Program-made: the position numbers and the translations under genes
Shown: positions 26,368-34,268 of the stretch, piece after piece
Layout: each line of letters starts with the position of its first letter
Numbering within the stretch: the stretch's first letter is position 1
Source of the DNA: an uncultured Collinsella sp.
Lineage (GTDB): Bacteria; Actinomycetota; Coriobacteriia; Coriobacteriales; Coriobacteriaceae
NCBI GenBank assembly: GCA_902492935.1
Contig: CABUNJ010000010.1
Coordinates: forward strand, 11,284-75,283
Direction: 5' to 3'
Length of the DNA: 64,000 nt
Notes under the pieces: generated by a model
The model's database searches: none
What the model saw: the letters and a program-made list of their open reading frames with translations, nothing else
What the model was told of the DNA's origin: nothing

Positions 26368-27353
26368 TGGCAGACGAGGTTTTGGCGGTCGAGGCCGTGC
26401 CGCTCGAGGAGGACTTCGACACGCTGGTGGCGTCGCTCGCCATCGACGACACGCTCGAGGACAAGCTGGCGCGCCTCAAGAAGAACGTCGATGAGAAGCT
26501 GGCGGACTACGTGGACGTCAAGCGCATCGAGAAGGACGAGGACTTCAAGGCGGCGAAGAAGTACCGCGCGGCGGTCAACGACGTGAAGAAGCCCATCGAG
26601 GCGCAGCGCAAGGCCGCGAAGAAGAAGTACAGCGACCTGCTCAAGACGTTCGACAAGACCATCGGCGAGATCACGGCGCCCATCGACGCGCTCTCCGATG
26701 AGTACAAGGCCGAGATCGACCGCTACGACGGCGAGTGCAGGACCCGCCGACTCACCGCGCTCAAGGGCCACTACTACGACCTCGCGGGCGAGATGGGGCC
26801 GCTGGTGCCATACGAGCGCATCGCCGACGACAGGTGGCTCAACGCGAGCTTCGGCGAGGTCAAGGCCAAGAACATCATCGAGCGCCGCGTGGGCGAGCTG
26901 CTGCACCAGTTCAAGTTCGTCAACGGGCTCGACTACGCCGACGAGGACGAGAAGGCGTGGGCTGTGGCGTGGTGGACGAGGACGCTGCCGATGGACTCGG
27001 GCGAGGTGGCGGCGGCTGTCGCCGCGCACCGCGAGGAGGTCGCCAAGGCCGCCGCGCTCGTGTCGACCTACGAGCAGGCGACGGCGCCCTCACCAGAGCC
27101 CGCACCGGAGCCCGAGCCGCTGCCGCTCGACCCCGAGCCGGTGCCCGTCGAGGAACCTGAGCCGCCCTTGGGCGTGCCGAGGTGTGTGCGGGTGGTCCCG
27201 TCGCGCCCCGAGCCGGATGTGGCCGAGGATGCGGCCCCAGCACCGCAGAGGGGCTACCGCGTGGTCATCGAGTGCGCCACGGCAGACGAGCTGCGTCGCG
27301 TGAGGGCCGTCATGGTCGACAACGACATTCACGGATACGTCGAGAGGATGTAG
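26367..27353 (+). CDS. DUF1351-domain phage protein
   Basis: DUF1351 proteins are found beside phage recombinases and replication genes; their molecular role is unknown. The N-terminal two thirds are a long helical, Lys/Glu-rich region (AAKKYRAAVNDVKKPIEAQR) typical of the family. The C terminus is Pro/Glu repeats followed by a small domain. 328 aa. Its start overlaps the bet stop by one base. Confidence 0.82.
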   Translation: MADEVLAVEAVPLEEDFDTLVASLAIDDTLEDKLARLKKNVDEKLADYVDVKRIEKDEDFKAAKKYRAAVNDVKKPIEAQRKAAKKKYSDLLKTFDKTIGEITAPIDALSDEYKAEIDRYDGECRTRRLTALKGHYYDLAGEMGPLVPYERIADDRWLNASFGEVKAKNIIERRVGELLHQFKFVNGLDYADEDEKAWAVAWWTRTLPMDSGEVAAAVAAHREEVAKAAALVSTYEQATAPSPEPAPEPEPLPLDPEPVPVEEPEPPLGVPRCVRVVPSRPEPDVAEDAAPAPQRGYRVVIECATADELRRVRAVMVDNDIHGYVERM

Positions 27354-27356
27354 GAC

Positions 27357-27698
27357 ATGGGAGAGAGCAAACTGCCGCCGACACGAACGCCAGAGCAGCG
27401 CAAGGAGGCGATGGCGAAGGCCGTCCACACGCGCCGCGAGCGCGCCGCGTTCAAGGCCGCCTGCAAGGCGGGCAACATCCCGCCCGAGGCGGCCATCGAG
27501 GCGCCCATCGCGCAGAGGCTCAAGGTCGAGGAGTTCGCCCGCTCGTTCCCGGGCATCGGCACGGTCAAGGCGAAGGTGATCGTCAAGGCGCTTGACATCC
27601 CCGATGGTCGCCGCGTGAGCGGCCTGGGCTACATGCAGGGGCCGCGCCTTGTCGCGTTTATCAAGAACAACATGACCGCGAAGGAGGACGGGCAGTGA
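27357..27698 (+). CDS. mIHF-like (actinobacterial integration host factor) protein
   Basis: The 113-aa protein resembles actinobacterial IHF: a basic N-terminal helix (HTRRERAAFKAACKAG), then SFPGIGTVKAKVIVKAL and RRVSGLGYMQ, the helix-two-turn-helix DNA-binding part. Cellular mIHF bends DNA and supports phage integration. Encoding its own copy next to ssb may let the prophage be independent of host IHF in recombination or replication. It overlaps ssb by four bases. Confidence 0.82.
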   Translation: MGESKLPPTRTPEQRKEAMAKAVHTRRERAAFKAACKAGNIPPEAAIEAPIAQRLKVEEFARSFPGIGTVKAKVIVKALDIPDGRRVSGLGYMQGPRLVAFIKNNMTAKEDGQ

Positions 27699-28171
27699 GC
27701 ATCAACCGAGTGAACATCAGCGGCAACCTGACCCGCGACCCCGAGCTGCGCGCCACCGCCGGCGGGACGCAGGTCCTGTCCTTCGGCGTGGCGGTAAACG
27801 ACCGCCGCCGCAACGCGCAGACGGGCGAGTGGGAGGACTACCCCAACTTCGTCGACTGCACCATGTTCGGCAACCGCGCCGAGGCCGTTGGGCGATTCCT
27901 TGCCAAGGGAATGAAGGTCGCCATCGAGGGCAAGCTGCGCTACAGCTCATGGGAGCGCGACGGCCAGAAGCGCTCGAAGCTCGAGGTGATAGTCGACGAG
28001 ATCGAGCTCATGGTGCGCCGCGAGGGGCAGACGCAGGCCCAGCCGCAGCAGAGCCTCGCGGACACGGTGCCCGCGCAGCCACAGGCGCAGGCCGCGCCGC
28101 AGTGGAGCGCCCAGCAGGCCTACGCCGCGGCCCCGCAGTCCGAGTTCTATGACGAGGACGTGCCGTTCTGA
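27695..28171 (+). CDS. ssb: Phage single-stranded DNA-binding protein
   Basis: An OB-fold SSB: INRVNISGNLTRDPELR, VDCTMFGNRAE and KGMKVAIEGKLRYSSW are typical. A Gln/Ala/Pro linker leads to the acidic tip DEDVPF, the conserved partner-binding tail. 158 aa, GTG start in an ATGA-type overlap with the mIHF-like gene. It protects single strands during phage replication and annealing. Confidence 0.95.
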   Translation: MSINRVNISGNLTRDPELRATAGGTQVLSFGVAVNDRRRNAQTGEWEDYPNFVDCTMFGNRAEAVGRFLAKGMKVAIEGKLRYSSWERDGQKRSKLEVIVDEIELMVRREGQTQAQPQQSLADTVPAQPQAQAAPQWSAQQAYAAAPQSEFYDEDVPF

Positions 28172-28281
28172 TGAGGCACGTACCCGACATCATCCGCGAC
28201 CACTGGGAGGCGGCCCTGTTCGCCGCCTCCTTCTCCGCGGGTTTCCTGTTCTTCTCTTCGCTTTTATGGGGGTGGTTCTGA
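28171..28281 (+). CDS. Small membrane protein (36 aa)
   Basis: The ATG overlaps the ssb TGA, and its own TGA overlaps the ATG of the initiator gene. The peptide MRHVPDIIRDHWEAALFAAS continues into a hydrophobic segment ending in WGWF. The tight overlaps on both sides support a real gene; function unknown. Confidence 0.6.
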   Translation: MRHVPDIIRDHWEAALFAASFSAGFLFFSSLLWGWF

Positions 28282-29237
28282 TGGCCAACGACTTCACGGT
28301 TTTCGCCAGCTCGATAGCCGAGCTTTACGACGATTACGACCCGAACGACCCCGAGGACATGAGGGAGCGCATGATGCTCGCGGACGCGGTGCTCATGTAC
28401 GGCCTCCACGGGGTCGAGATCGAGTTGCCCAAGAGCGTCAAGAGGGCCTTCAAGGGACTCAAGAACGCCATCGACAACTCCAAGAACAAGCGAGAGCAGG
28501 CCAAGAAGGGCGGCAGGCCCCGCAAGGCCAAGGCCGAGCCGGAGCCCGAACCCGAGTCTGAGCAAAAAACAGAAACCGAGGTTTCCGAAAGTGGAAACCA
28601 AGGTTTTGAAAACGGGAAACCTAGGTTTTCAGAACCCGAAACCGAGGTTTCCGAAAGTGAAAACCAAGGTTTTGAAAACGGGAAACCTAGGTTTTCAGAA
28701 CCCGAAACCGAGGTTTCCGAAAGTGAAAACCCTAACCTAGCCTGTCCTAGCTTAGCTTTACCTAGCCTAGCTTGTGTTGATGGTGCGCGCGGCGGCGACG
28801 CCGACGGCTTCGTTCCGCCGACCCTGGACGAGTGCCGCGCGTACTTCGCCGCCAACTGCATCAGCGGCGACCCCGACAAGTTCTGGGCGCACTACGAGTC
28901 GCAGGGCTGGATCCGCTCGAACGGGATTCCCGTGGCCTCGCTCAAGGCCGCGGCGATGCTGTGGAACGGCAACCAGAAACGCCTCGATGCCGAGGCCCAT
29001 GCCCGCGGCAAGCCGACTGATGCCGAGATTCAGGCCGCCACGTTCAAGCCGACGAGGACGCCCGAGCAGACGAGGGCGGAGCTCGAGCGCAGGTGGCGCG
29101 AGGAACATCCGGGCATCGACCCGGCGAAGGTGAAGGCCCCGAGGGGGACGACCGCCGACCCGGTGGCGCTCAAGGCGTACCAGGACGCGCGGCGCCTGCT
29201 GGACGCGAGGGCCGCGTGCGAGAGGAGGGCGTCATGA
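28281..29237 (+). CDS. Phage replication initiator/replisome organiser-like protein carrying the origin
   Basis: A 318-aa protein. The acidic N-terminal domain (1-85) is followed by KKGGRPRK-type basic residues, then a low-complexity tandem repeat (about 98-146; unit contains GFENGKPRFSEPETEVSE). The C-terminal domain (about 175-235; KFWAHYESQGWIRSNG) is typical of phage replication organisers related to the DUF6291 group. The repeats are AT-rich and encode the iterons described separately, the layout of lambda-type origins inside the initiator gene. The position after ssb fits. The exact family is not certain. Confidence 0.78.
   Translation: MANDFTVFASSIAELYDDYDPNDPEDMRERMMLADAVLMYGLHGVEIELPKSVKRAFKGLKNAIDNSKNKREQAKKGGRPRKAKAEPEPEPESEQKTETEVSESGNQGFENGKPRFSEPETEVSESENQGFENGKPRFSEPETEVSESENPNLACPSLALPSLACVDGARGGDADGFVPPTLDECRAYFAANCISGDPDKFWAHYESQGWIRSNGIPVASLKAAAMLWNGNQKRLDAEAHARGKPTDAEIQAATFKPTRTPEQTRAELERRWREEHPGIDPAKVKAPRGTTADPVALKAYQDARRLLDARAACERRAS
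28573..28716. repeat. Seven palindromic iterons at 22-bp spacing: probable phage origin
   Basis: AAACC-NA-GGTTT (N = G, A or T) occurs at 28573, 28595, 28617, 28639, 28661, 28683 and 28705, exactly every 22 bp, two helical turns. The variable base cycles G, A, T, G, A, T, G because the coding repeat unit is 66 bp. An AT-richer stretch with repeated CCTAGC-like words follows (28725-28775) and could be the unwinding region. I read this as the replication origin bound by the host gene's product. Confidence 0.8.
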
Positions 29238-29476
29238 GCATGGACGACGAGAGGAGCGAGAACATGGGCAGACCGAAGGGGTCCGCGAGCATCTACGACG
29301 AGGGGCCGCGCAGCGCCCGCTGCGAGACGTGCGGGTTCTGCGCCGTGAGCGAGGCGGTCATGACGGCGTCTGGCGAGGGCCGCAAGCGGTACACGTGCAT
29401 GCGCTGCCCCGACTTCGTGCACGCCACGCAGGGGCTCGCGAGGTGCAACTACTGGGAGGCGCGACATGAGGGCTGA
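29234..29476 (+). CDS. Small Cys-rich (zinc-binding) phage protein, 80 aa
   Basis: Starts in an ATGA overlap with the initiator gene. Two Cys pairs, CETCGFC and CMRCPDF, with a further Cys near the end, suggest a zinc ribbon. No family recognised. It is first in a run of small Cys-pair proteins. Confidence 0.7.
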   Translation: MSMDDERSENMGRPKGSASIYDEGPRSARCETCGFCAVSEAVMTASGEGRKRYTCMRCPDFVHATQGLARCNYWEARHEG

Positions 29477-29699
29477 GTCGCTGGACAGGCGCGGGGGCTA
29501 CGTGCTCGCGTGCGGGCAGTGCGGCAGGCGGTTCCGCACGGCGTACAGGAACCAGAGGTACTGCTGCGGGTGGTGCGAGAACGTGGCGCGAAGGGACGCG
29601 AGCAAGCGGCCCGTGGACGTGTACCTCGGAACGAGGAGCGAGTCGGGCCGAGAGGTCAACGCCATGCGTGCGGCGCTGGCGGAAGGGAGGCGCATCTGA
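29466..29699 (+). CDS. Small zinc-ribbon phage protein, 77 aa
   Basis: CGQCGRRF followed by YCCGWC forms a clear C-x2-C ... C-x2-C zinc site in the first half; the C terminus is basic and helical. It overlaps both neighbours by a few bases. Function unknown; such proteins often bind nucleic acid. Confidence 0.72.
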   Translation: MRAESLDRRGGYVLACGQCGRRFRTAYRNQRYCCGWCENVARRDASKRPVDVYLGTRSESGREVNAMRAALAEGRRI

Positions 29700-30001
29700 T
29701 GCGCGACGGATACAAGTTCGAGTTCGGGGCGCTCGATGAGCCGGACGCACCCAAGGTGCAGGCGCTCAAGCCGCTCGAGGAGGCGGCCGAGGTATACGGC
29801 GCTTGGCAGGACTGCGACGACATGCGCCTCAGCCCGATCATGACGGCGCGCAGGGAGTACCGCCAGAACCTTATCGACGAGTGCATGGACGTGGTCCAGG
29901 CGGTCGTCAGCCTGCTCGACGCCGAGGGGTTCACGCAGGAGGACGTGGACGCGGCAATCGAGCGCTGCAACGAGAGGAACCGAGAGAGGGGACGTTTGTG
30001 A
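29699..30001 (+). CDS. MazG-like nucleotide pyrophosphohydrolase, 100 aa
   Basis: An all-helical protein with the MazG-superfamily metal-binding pattern: EEAAE at 27-31 and DECMD around 60-64. These enzymes hydrolyse (d)NTPs or ppGpp-like nucleotides; phage versions can lower alarmones or clean nucleotide pools. The TGATG overlaps on both sides show operon membership. The assignment rests on these motifs only. Confidence 0.72.
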   Translation: MRDGYKFEFGALDEPDAPKVQALKPLEEAAEVYGAWQDCDDMRLSPIMTARREYRQNLIDECMDVVQAVVSLLDAEGFTQEDVDAAIERCNERNRERGRL

Positions 30002-30309
30002 TGGAGACTTTGGATCAGATCAAGGCAGACGCGGTCGAGGTGTTCCATTTCGACCGCGAGTGCAGGCCGCAGGACAGGGCGCACGCCTATCTGGGGAAGT
30101 ACCGCGTCAGGCGCGACTACAACGACACGGCGATGCAGGTCGCGGTGACCGACATGATCGAGCGCGCCTACGAGGCGGGAAGGGCGGAGGTCGCCGACGC
30201 GAACCTCGTGCAGAACCTGCGCCGCCAGCTGACGAGCATCGAGGCGACCGTCGGGGATGCCATCGACCTGCTCGACGAGGGCGTAGGGGGGGCGGACTGC
30301 GATGAGTGA
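30001..30309 (+). CDS. Unknown helical phage protein, 102 aa
   Basis: Starts METLDQIKADAVEVFHF, overlapping the preceding stop. Helical, with a possible coiled coil near LRRQLTSIEATVGDAIDLL and an acidic tail. No family recognised. Confidence 0.65.
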   Translation: METLDQIKADAVEVFHFDRECRPQDRAHAYLGKYRVRRDYNDTAMQVAVTDMIERAYEAGRAEVADANLVQNLRRQLTSIEATVGDAIDLLDEGVGGADCDE

Positions 30310-30607
30310 CTCGAGGGTCGGCGGCTACCCGATGGGGGTGACGGACGCCGCCATTGAGCGTCACTTCGGCGGGGCCTGCGAGCCCAGGATGTGCGGGAAC
30401 TGCAGGCACTTCTGCGGCAGCGACATCCACGTCGACTACGGCTACTGCCACCTCGAGTTCGAGCGCGCCTTCGACGCTGAGGCACCGGAGCGCAAGGAGG
30501 GCTTTTGGCGGCTGGCGAAGTGGGCCGCGGCCTGGCTCATGCGAAACCTGCTGTACTGCGAGGACGAGTGCGACGAGTGCCGCGACTACGAGGAGTTTGG
30601 GCTATGA
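30302..30607 (+). CDS. Cys-rich phage protein, 101 aa
   Basis: CGNCRHFCGS and CEDECDEC near the two ends plus a YCHLEF segment give seven or more Cys, consistent with one or two metal sites. It overlaps its neighbours. Function unknown. Confidence 0.68.
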   Translation: MSDSRVGGYPMGVTDAAIERHFGGACEPRMCGNCRHFCGSDIHVDYGYCHLEFERAFDAEAPERKEGFWRLAKWAAAWLMRNLLYCEDECDECRDYEEFGL

Positions 30608-30999
30608 GTATCGAATTGCCGAAAGACGCCGAAGGTCGAGAGATTCCGCTAGATACCAAGGTTCTATACGACAGGCATGGCGATGTTTACGAAGTCGCTT
30701 GCTATGTCTATGCGGTGCGTCAGACCATTTCAAGGCGCATTTGGGATGCGAAGATGCTAGACGGCACAATCCGCTACACGGCAAGCCTTTACCTCACCCC
30801 GCCCGACAGCTGGGAGAAGTTGGAAGAGGACTTGGGCAGAGGTGCGGACGCGCTGAATTACGAAGCCTGCGCCTATTTCGGCAAGAGTGCATGCGACTGT
30901 TCATCGTGCGTCGCCGACAAAGGAGAAACCTGCGAAAGGGTTGCCATGCGCGACATCGCCGACCGCATCCGCAAGCTGAGGGGTGAGGGCGATGCCTAG
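30604..30999 (+). CDS. Unknown phage protein with C-terminal Cys cluster, 131 aa
   Basis: MSIELPKDAEGREIPLDTKV opens a beta-rich region (TKVLYDRHGDVYEVACYVY), followed by CDCSSC near the end. The codon use from here to about 31.99 kb is visibly less GC-rich than in the neighbours, suggesting separate acquisition. No named family. Confidence 0.7.
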   Translation: MSIELPKDAEGREIPLDTKVLYDRHGDVYEVACYVYAVRQTISRRIWDAKMLDGTIRYTASLYLTPPDSWEKLEEDLGRGADALNYEACAYFGKSACDCSSCVADKGETCERVAMRDIADRIRKLRGEGDA

Positions 31000-31180
31000 C
31001 GATTGTCCCTACTGCGGAAAGCCGCATTTCAACTTCGGCGATGACGAAGAGGGAGTCGAGATGTGGATAAATGAGCCAAATGACGGCGAGTATGTCATTG
31101 TTGCCGACCCGCCGTTCGCGTGGAGCACTCCGATTAACTTCTGCCCGTTCTGCGGGCGCAAGCTGAAGGAGGACGAATGA
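30992..31180 (+). CDS. Small zinc-ribbon protein, 62 aa
   Basis: Begins MPSDCPYCGKPHF and ends FCPFCGRKLKEDE, so two CPxCG knuckles bracket a short acidic domain. The ATG follows GGGTGAGGG; an in-frame GTG nine bases earlier is possible. Overlaps the next gene (ATGA). Confidence 0.7.
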   Translation: MPSDCPYCGKPHFNFGDDEEGVEMWINEPNDGEYVIVADPPFAWSTPINFCPFCGRKLKEDE

Positions 31181-31434
31181 ACATGACACCCTGCTTCATT
31201 TCAGAAATGCCCGGGGAAAAGACGAAAGCGCTGCTTGTCGGCTTCTACCAGAAAGCATGGACGCATGACGCATCGCCTCTAATCGGTGGATTTCCAGCCG
31301 GGCAAATCGCGTATCCAGTCGCGGTCGTGCTGCTCGAATCGGGCGACGTTGTGACCGTAAATGCCGAAGCTGTGACGATCGACGCGCCAGAAGAAATGTT
31401 TAGGCAGTACGCATGGATAGGTAGTGAGGACTGA
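31177..31434 (+). CDS. Unknown phage protein, 85 aa
   Basis: MNMTPCFISEMPGEKTKALL continues as a mainly beta-rich small protein (VVLLESGDVVTVNAEAVTI). Ribosome site GAAGGAGG. Overlaps both neighbours. No family recognised. Confidence 0.65.
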   Translation: MNMTPCFISEMPGEKTKALLVGFYQKAWTHDASPLIGGFPAGQIAYPVAVVLLESGDVVTVNAEAVTIDAPEEMFRQYAWIGSED

Positions 31435-31622
31435 TGGACGAAACCGAGCTGAAACCCTGTCCGTTCTGCGGTGGCGATGCTGAGATGCAGCAGGGCAAGT
31501 ATCAAGGTCTGCGCACCTTCTACGTGAGCTGCTCGGGATGCGGCGCACGGACGGACCTAGAGTACGCCGAGGAGTTCGCCGCAGATCTATGGAACGGAAG
31601 GGTTGAGTCAAATGGTGACTGA
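31434..31622 (+). CDS. Lar-like restriction alleviation protein, 62 aa
   Basis: LKPCPFCGGDAEM, then VSCSGCGARTDL and AADLWNGR, match the Lar/restriction-alleviation zinc-ribbon family, whose Rac-prophage member modulates type I restriction. The length is typical. Whether it acts on restriction here is inference by family. Confidence 0.78.
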   Translation: MDETELKPCPFCGGDAEMQQGKYQGLRTFYVSCSGCGARTDLEYAEEFAADLWNGRVESNGD

Positions 31623-31986
31623 CGAAGAGCGGCGCGAGGCGATAGAGAATCTGCGTTGCCTATCCTACATGAACCGCGTCCGCTACAAAGAAGAGTTCTA
31701 TGAACTGCTGGACGAGACGGTAATGGAACCCGACACCGGATACCACGAGATGAACGATGTGTTCGAGCGTATTGCCGACCTAATCGACCGCCCGACGTGC
31801 CTCGACCTTGTCGAGCACAAGCAGGATCCGTTCATCCCGGGCAAGCGGATGGTCGACGGCTACTTCCGCTGCTCCGACTGCGGATGGGATGGACAGATCT
31901 GGGAACATATCGGCTTTGGGGACATGCTGGCGTATGAGGCCGTCCATTGCCCGAAGTGCGGGGCGATAATCAAGCGCCGTGCGTGA
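31612..31986 (+). CDS. Unknown protein with C-terminal zinc ribbon, 124 aa
   Basis: A helical acidic N-terminal half (RREAIENLRCLSYMNRVRY) is joined to a zinc ribbon with CSDCGWDG and CPKCGAIIK. This resembles the small Lar-associated proteins of other phages. The start overlaps the Lar-like gene by 11 bases. Confidence 0.68.
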   Translation: MVTDEERREAIENLRCLSYMNRVRYKEEFYELLDETVMEPDTGYHEMNDVFERIADLIDRPTCLDLVEHKQDPFIPGKRMVDGYFRCSDCGWDGQIWEHIGFGDMLAYEAVHCPKCGAIIKRRA

Positions 31987-32006
31987 GGTGGTCCTCGGCG
32001 CTTGGT

Positions 32007-32474
32007 ATGGTAACCGAAGCAAACCGAGCTTTATGGGGTATGCGAATGGCGTGTAGGCCACCTGTAGGAGATGGGCCAAAAGGCCCATCCACAAAGTCAA
32101 CACATCCGTTGAGGGACGAGTGGGCGCTCCGGAAGGGGCGCTCCTCTTACGTCCTGTGGACGGACGAGATGATAAGGCGGATGCAGGCGCACCCGGAGCG
32201 GACGGCGGCGGAGATCGCGGCGGACCTCAGGGTGACGCCGAGCGCCGTGAGGCACGCGCGGCAGCGGTACGGGCGCTTCTCGACCGGAACGGACGGGCTG
32301 TGCATCGTGTGCGACGCGCGGCCCGTGTTCGACACGTCGGCGCAGGCGAAGAAGTGGAGGCTGTGCAAGGGGTGCTATCTGGCGGAGCGGAAGAGACGGC
32401 TCGAGGAAGAGGCGGAGAGCAACCGCATACGACAGGCCGCGCGCAGACGGCAGAAGCTGGACGGAGACGTTTGA
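32007..32474 (+). CDS. HTH plus zinc-knuckle DNA-binding protein, 155 aa
   Basis: The likely start is uncertain: ATG codons at 32007, 32040 and 32046 are all possible, with weak ribosome sites. The core has a Myb/HTH-like helix pair (TAAEIAADLRVTPSAVRHARQ), then CIVCD and CKGC, and a basic C-terminal helix. Lying just before the terminase genes and followed by a terminator, it could be a late-gene regulator or an HNH-less packaging accessory. Inference only. Confidence 0.6.
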   Translation: MVTEANRALWGMRMACRPPVGDGPKGPSTKSTHPLRDEWALRKGRSSYVLWTDEMIRRMQAHPERTAAEIAADLRVTPSAVRHARQRYGRFSTGTDGLCIVCDARPVFDTSAQAKKWRLCKGCYLAERKRRLEEEAESNRIRQAARRRQKLDGDV

Positions 32475-32524
32475 GAGGCTGGCCGAGGTGATCAGAATCA
32501 AGTCGACTAAGGTCGAGTAGCCGA

Positions 32525-32550
32525 AAGGCCCCGGGAAACCGGGGCCTTTT
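32525..32550 (+). terminator. Intrinsic terminator ending the early region
   Basis: AAGGCCCCGG/CCGGGGCCTT stem with a GAAA loop runs into TTTT. It separates early from late genes, so late transcription probably begins downstream. Confidence 0.88.
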
Positions 32551-32638
32551 CGTTAAACGTTACCCCCTTTTTACGCTCGTGGGCAAACGCACGCGCTTGT
32601 CCACGTGCGTAAAAAGGTGGGAACGTTCGCGTTTCCAT

Positions 32639-33064
32639 ATGGCTATCTACCAGCGGAAACGTGATTTTGTGGCGGGAAAAGGGCGTGAAAAACTGACCAA
32701 GGAGGGCATCGAGGATGCCGTCCGCCTGTGCCGTGCCGGAATGACCGACAGGGACATCGCCGCGTATCTCGGGGTCGCACGCGAGACATACAGCCGCTGG
32801 ATCAACCACCCCAGAACAGACAATCAGCGTCAACTGTGTCACGTTCTAAAAAAGGCCGAGGTGGAGCGCAAGGCGACGCTCGTGGGCCGCATCATGGACG
32901 CGAGCGGCGACAGCTGGCAGGCGGCGGCGTGGCTTTTGGAGCGCAAGTACCCGCAGGAGTACGCCAAGGCGCAGCGCATCATGGATACCACCGACACGGC
33001 GGTGCTCAAGGCCGCCAAGGAGCTGGTGCTGTCCGTGCCGTCCTCAATCGGCGGGGACGAGTAG
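32639..33064 (+). CDS. terS: Terminase small subunit
   Basis: TerS recognises phage DNA and delivers it to TerL. The N-terminal helix-turn-helix reads GMTDRDIAAYLGVARETYSRW, followed by helical oligomerisation segments and YPQEYAKAQ. The ATG at 32639 gives 141 aa; a GTG 60 bases upstream is in frame and neither has a good ribosome site. Directly precedes terL by three bases. Confidence 0.85.
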   Translation: MAIYQRKRDFVAGKGREKLTKEGIEDAVRLCRAGMTDRDIAAYLGVARETYSRWINHPRTDNQRQLCHVLKKAEVERKATLVGRIMDASGDSWQAAAWLLERKYPQEYAKAQRIMDTTDTAVLKAAKELVLSVPSSIGGDE

Positions 33065-33067
33065 CCG

Positions 33068-34264
33068 ATGCCGCTCACGAGGATGCAGGTCGAGTACCTC
33101 GCCAACTGCACGCACCGCTACAACGTGAAGTGCGGGGCGACGGGCTCGGGCAAGAGCTACGTCGACATAGCCGTGACCATACCGCAGAGGCTTCTCGCCA
33201 TGAGGGGCGAGGGGCTGGCGGTGATGATCGGGAACACCCGCTCGACGCTCGAGCGCAACATCCTCGAGCCGATGCGCTCGCTCTACAGCGAAGACGTCGT
33301 CAGCCAGATCGGGCGGGACAACACGGCCCAGATTTTCGGGCGCAAGGTCTACTGCCTCGGGGCGGACAAGAAGACAAGCGTATCCAAGATTCAGGGCGCC
33401 ACGTTCGAGTGGGTCTACGGCGACGAGGTCGCCACGTGGAGCGAAGACGTGTTTCAGATGCTCAAGAGCCGCCTGCGCTGCGAGCACAGCAGCTTCGACG
33501 GCACCTGTAACCCCGACAGCCCCAACCACTGGTTCAAGCGGTTCCTCGACGGCGACAGCGACATCTACAGGCAGGACTACACGATCTGGGACGGTGCGCT
33601 GGCACCGGATGTCATCGAGGACCTCATCAAGGACTACGGCAGCGGTGTGTACTACGACCGCTACATCTTGGGCAAGTGGACGCTGGCCGAGGGCCTGGTC
33701 TACCCCGAGTGGGAGGGTGCCCTCGAGAGCCGGTATACGGGCGGCGCCGCCAAGTACGCGGTGTCTTGCGACTACGGAACGCAGAACGCCTTCGCGGCGC
33801 TTCTGTGGGCGTTTGACGGCAAGGTGTGGCACGTGGTTGACGAGTACCGCTACTCGGGCCGCGACACGGGGCACCAGAAGACGGACGCCGACTACGTGGC
33901 CGACATGGCCGACTTCGTGCGCGGGCTGGGCAAGCCGCCCACGTTCATCATCGACCCGAGCGCCACGAGCTTCATCGCCGCGATGCGGCAGGCCGGGTTC
34001 AAGACCAAGAAGGGGCGCAACGACGTCGCGGACGGCATACGAGAGACGGGGGTGTGCCTGGGCAACGGCACGGTGCGCATCTCCGACGCCTGCGCGGGGC
34101 TGATAGGCGAGCTCGGCGGCTACTGCTGGGACGCCAAGGCGGACGGCGACAGGCCCGTCAAGGTCGAGGACCACAGCTGCGACGCGCTCCGTTACGGCGT
34201 GGCAACACTGCGCATGTACAAGCCTGCGAAAGAGCAGGTAAACCCATTCTTTGGAGGGAGGTAG
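33068..34264 (+). CDS. terL: Terminase large subunit (PBSX-type)
   Basis: The DNA-packaging motor ATPase and headful nuclease. Walker A GATGSGKS (23-30), Walker B VYGDE with Asp119-Glu120, and a C-terminal RNase H-like nuclease domain (SCDYGTQNAF, FIIDPSAT, DHSCDALRYG). 398 aa, slightly short but complete. Followed by the portal gene. Confidence 0.96.
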   Translation: MPLTRMQVEYLANCTHRYNVKCGATGSGKSYVDIAVTIPQRLLAMRGEGLAVMIGNTRSTLERNILEPMRSLYSEDVVSQIGRDNTAQIFGRKVYCLGADKKTSVSKIQGATFEWVYGDEVATWSEDVFQMLKSRLRCEHSSFDGTCNPDSPNHWFKRFLDGDSDIYRQDYTIWDGALAPDVIEDLIKDYGSGVYYDRYILGKWTLAEGLVYPEWEGALESRYTGGAAKYAVSCDYGTQNAFAALLWAFDGKVWHVVDEYRYSGRDTGHQKTDADYVADMADFVRGLGKPPTFIIDPSATSFIAAMRQAGFKTKKGRNDVADGIRETGVCLGNGTVRISDACAGLIGELGGYCWDAKADGDRPVKVEDHSCDALRYGVATLRMYKPAKEQVNPFFGGR

Positions 34265-34268
34265 CGGC

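Noticed and set aside
31947..32100. Possible tRNA or structured RNA near GATGGGCCAAAAGGCCCATC
   Set aside because: A simple hairpin within a likely coding region; no cloverleaf or acceptor end.
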